From Rhodovulum bhavnagarense (GTDB taxonomy: Bacteria > Pseudomonadota > Alphaproteobacteria > Rhodobacterales > Rhodobacteraceae): a DNA stretch of 64,000 nt. Location of the stretch: contig NZ_SLXU01000008.1 of assembly GCF_004343505.1 (NCBI RefSeq), positions 1 to 64,000 on the forward strand, written 5' to 3'. How positions within the stretch are numbered: the stretch's first letter is position 1; every line of letters begins with the position of its first letter. The notes beneath the pieces are model-generated. The model ran no database searches, had not been told where the DNA came from, and worked only from the letters and a program-made list of their open reading frames with translations. Position numbers and translations under genes: made by a program. Positions 63,230 to 64,000 of the stretch are shown here, piece by piece.

Positions 63230-64000
63230 ATGACCACCCCCCTGCGCCTCGGCATTGCCGGGCTTGGCACCGTTGGCGCCGGTGTCGTCAAGATCGTGCA
63301 GTCGCATGCCAACCTTCTGGCACAGCGCAGCGGACGCCCGGTGGTCATCACCGCCGTGTCCGCGCGGACACGGGCCAGGGATCGCGGGGTCGATCTTTCG
63401 GCCTATGCGTGGGAAGACGACCCTGTCGCGCTTGCCCGTCGCGAGGATGTCGATGTTCTGGTGGAACTCATGGGCGGCTCTGACGGGCCGGCAAAGGCCG
63501 CGACCGAGGCGGCGCTTGCCGAGGGCAAGGACGTGGTCACGGCCAACAAGGCAATGCTTGCCCTTCACGGCCAGGCTTTGGCCGAGGCCGCGGAACAGGC
63601 GGGCCGCGTGATCCGTTTCGAGGCGGCGGTCGCGGGGGGGATCCCGGTCATCAAGGCATTGACCGAAGGCCTGGCGGGCAACCGGATCGAGCGGGTGATG
63701 GGCGTGATGAATGGCACCTGCAATTATATCCTTACCCGAATGGAAAGCGAGGGCCTGCCCTACGAGACGGTGTTCGAAGAGGCCAACGCGCTGGGCTATC
63801 TAGAGGCTGACCCGACGCTGGACGTGGGCGGGATCGACGCGGGCCACAAGCTGGCTCTGCTGTCTTCCATCGCGTTCGGCACGCGTGTCGATTTCGATGG
63901 GGTCGAATTGGAAGGGATCGAGCGGGTATCCATCGTTGATATACGACATGCCGCCGATATGGGGTTTCGTATCAAGTTGCTGGGCGTGGCGCAGATGACC
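63230..64000 (+). CDS. hom: Homoserine dehydrogenase (5' part, runs off window)
   Basis: The first 257 residues of a homoserine dehydrogenase; the frame is open at 64000. NAD(P)-binding motif LGIAGLGTVGAGVVKI, DVDVLVELMGGSDGP, VVTANKAMLALHG with the catalytic lysine region, and the family signature VMGVMNGTCNYILTRM plus EADPTLDVGGIDAGHKLALLSSIAFG. It reduces aspartate semialdehyde to homoserine in threonine and methionine synthesis. ATG at 63230 follows CCGGGAGCATCGCCC. A C-terminal ACT domain is expected beyond the window. Confidence 0.95.
   Translation, partial: MTTPLRLGIAGLGTVGAGVVKIVQSHANLLAQRSGRPVVITAVSARTRARDRGVDLSAYAWEDDPVALARREDVDVLVELMGGSDGPAKAATEAALAEGKDVVTANKAMLALHGQALAEAAEQAGRVIRFEAAVAGGIPVIKALTEGLAGNRIERVMGVMNGTCNYILTRMESEGLPYETVFEEANALGYLEADPTLDVGGIDAGHKLALLSSIAFGTRVDFDGVELEGIERVSIVDIRHAADMGFRIKLLGVAQMT

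Overview
The window looks like a chromosome segment of a high-GC alphaproteobacterium, most likely a member of the Rhodobacteraceae (Roseobacter-type). Reasons are the overall base composition, the gene families (mreBCD-mrdA-rodA block, iron-sulfur photolyase with four correctly spaced cysteines, KpsT/KpsE capsule exporter next to kdsA) and the tRNA sequences. No database search was possible; all names rest on recognisable motifs and gene order.

Positions 1-18,950 look like a mobile element carrying defence genes. From left to right there is a probable insertion-sequence remnant (1-374), then a leftward six-gene operon: AlpA-type helix-turn-helix protein, SNF2-type helicase with a degenerate PLD-like N-terminus, DUF4391 protein, type III methyltransferase (Mod), type III restriction subunit (Res) and an ABC/AAA_13-type ATPase whose C-terminus carries an R-x3-E...H pattern like the PrrC/RloC anticodon nucleases. 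Divergent from it is a DUF262/HNH protein fused to an AlbA_2 domain. Next come a hairpin-rich leader, an ArdC antirestriction protein, four small genes, a relaxase and a MobC accessory protein. The defence genes are clearly more AT-rich than the rest. No integrase is inside the window.

Positions 19,100-31,500 are a signalling block: a diguanylate cyclase, a receiver-HPt protein, an unknown protein, a 1067-residue multi-PAS protein with no output domain, a 1476-residue hybrid histidine kinase with a periplasmic solute-binding sensor and its own two receivers and HPt, and a receiver-HD-GYP protein. Together they suggest a multistep phosphorelay feeding c-di-GMP synthesis and breakdown.

Positions 31,800-40,500 form one rightward operon with overlapping or tightly spaced genes: amiC-amiR type amide sensor and ANTAR antiterminator, a complete peptide/nickel-type ABC importer, an acetamidase/formamidase and an isochorismatase-family hydrolase. 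A terminator hairpin directly before amiC suggests self-controlled antitermination.

Positions 40,500-43,780 are a scar region: a terminator followed by what looks like the last 17 bases of a tRNA-Asn gene, an unrecognised gene, a serine resolvase with candidate res repeats, 71-base direct repeats, a broken small gene and IS-end-like repeats. 

Positions 43,785-64,000 are ordinary chromosome: tRNA-Gln, kdsA, capsule export genes, an SseB-family gene, a leftward cell-shape operon (mreB-mreC-mreD-mrdA-rodA plus a GhrA-like reductase), leuA, an SDR gene coupled to an FeS photolyase, xseA, purD, a TetR regulator with a palindromic operator, a small lipoprotein, and the 5' part of hom running off the end.
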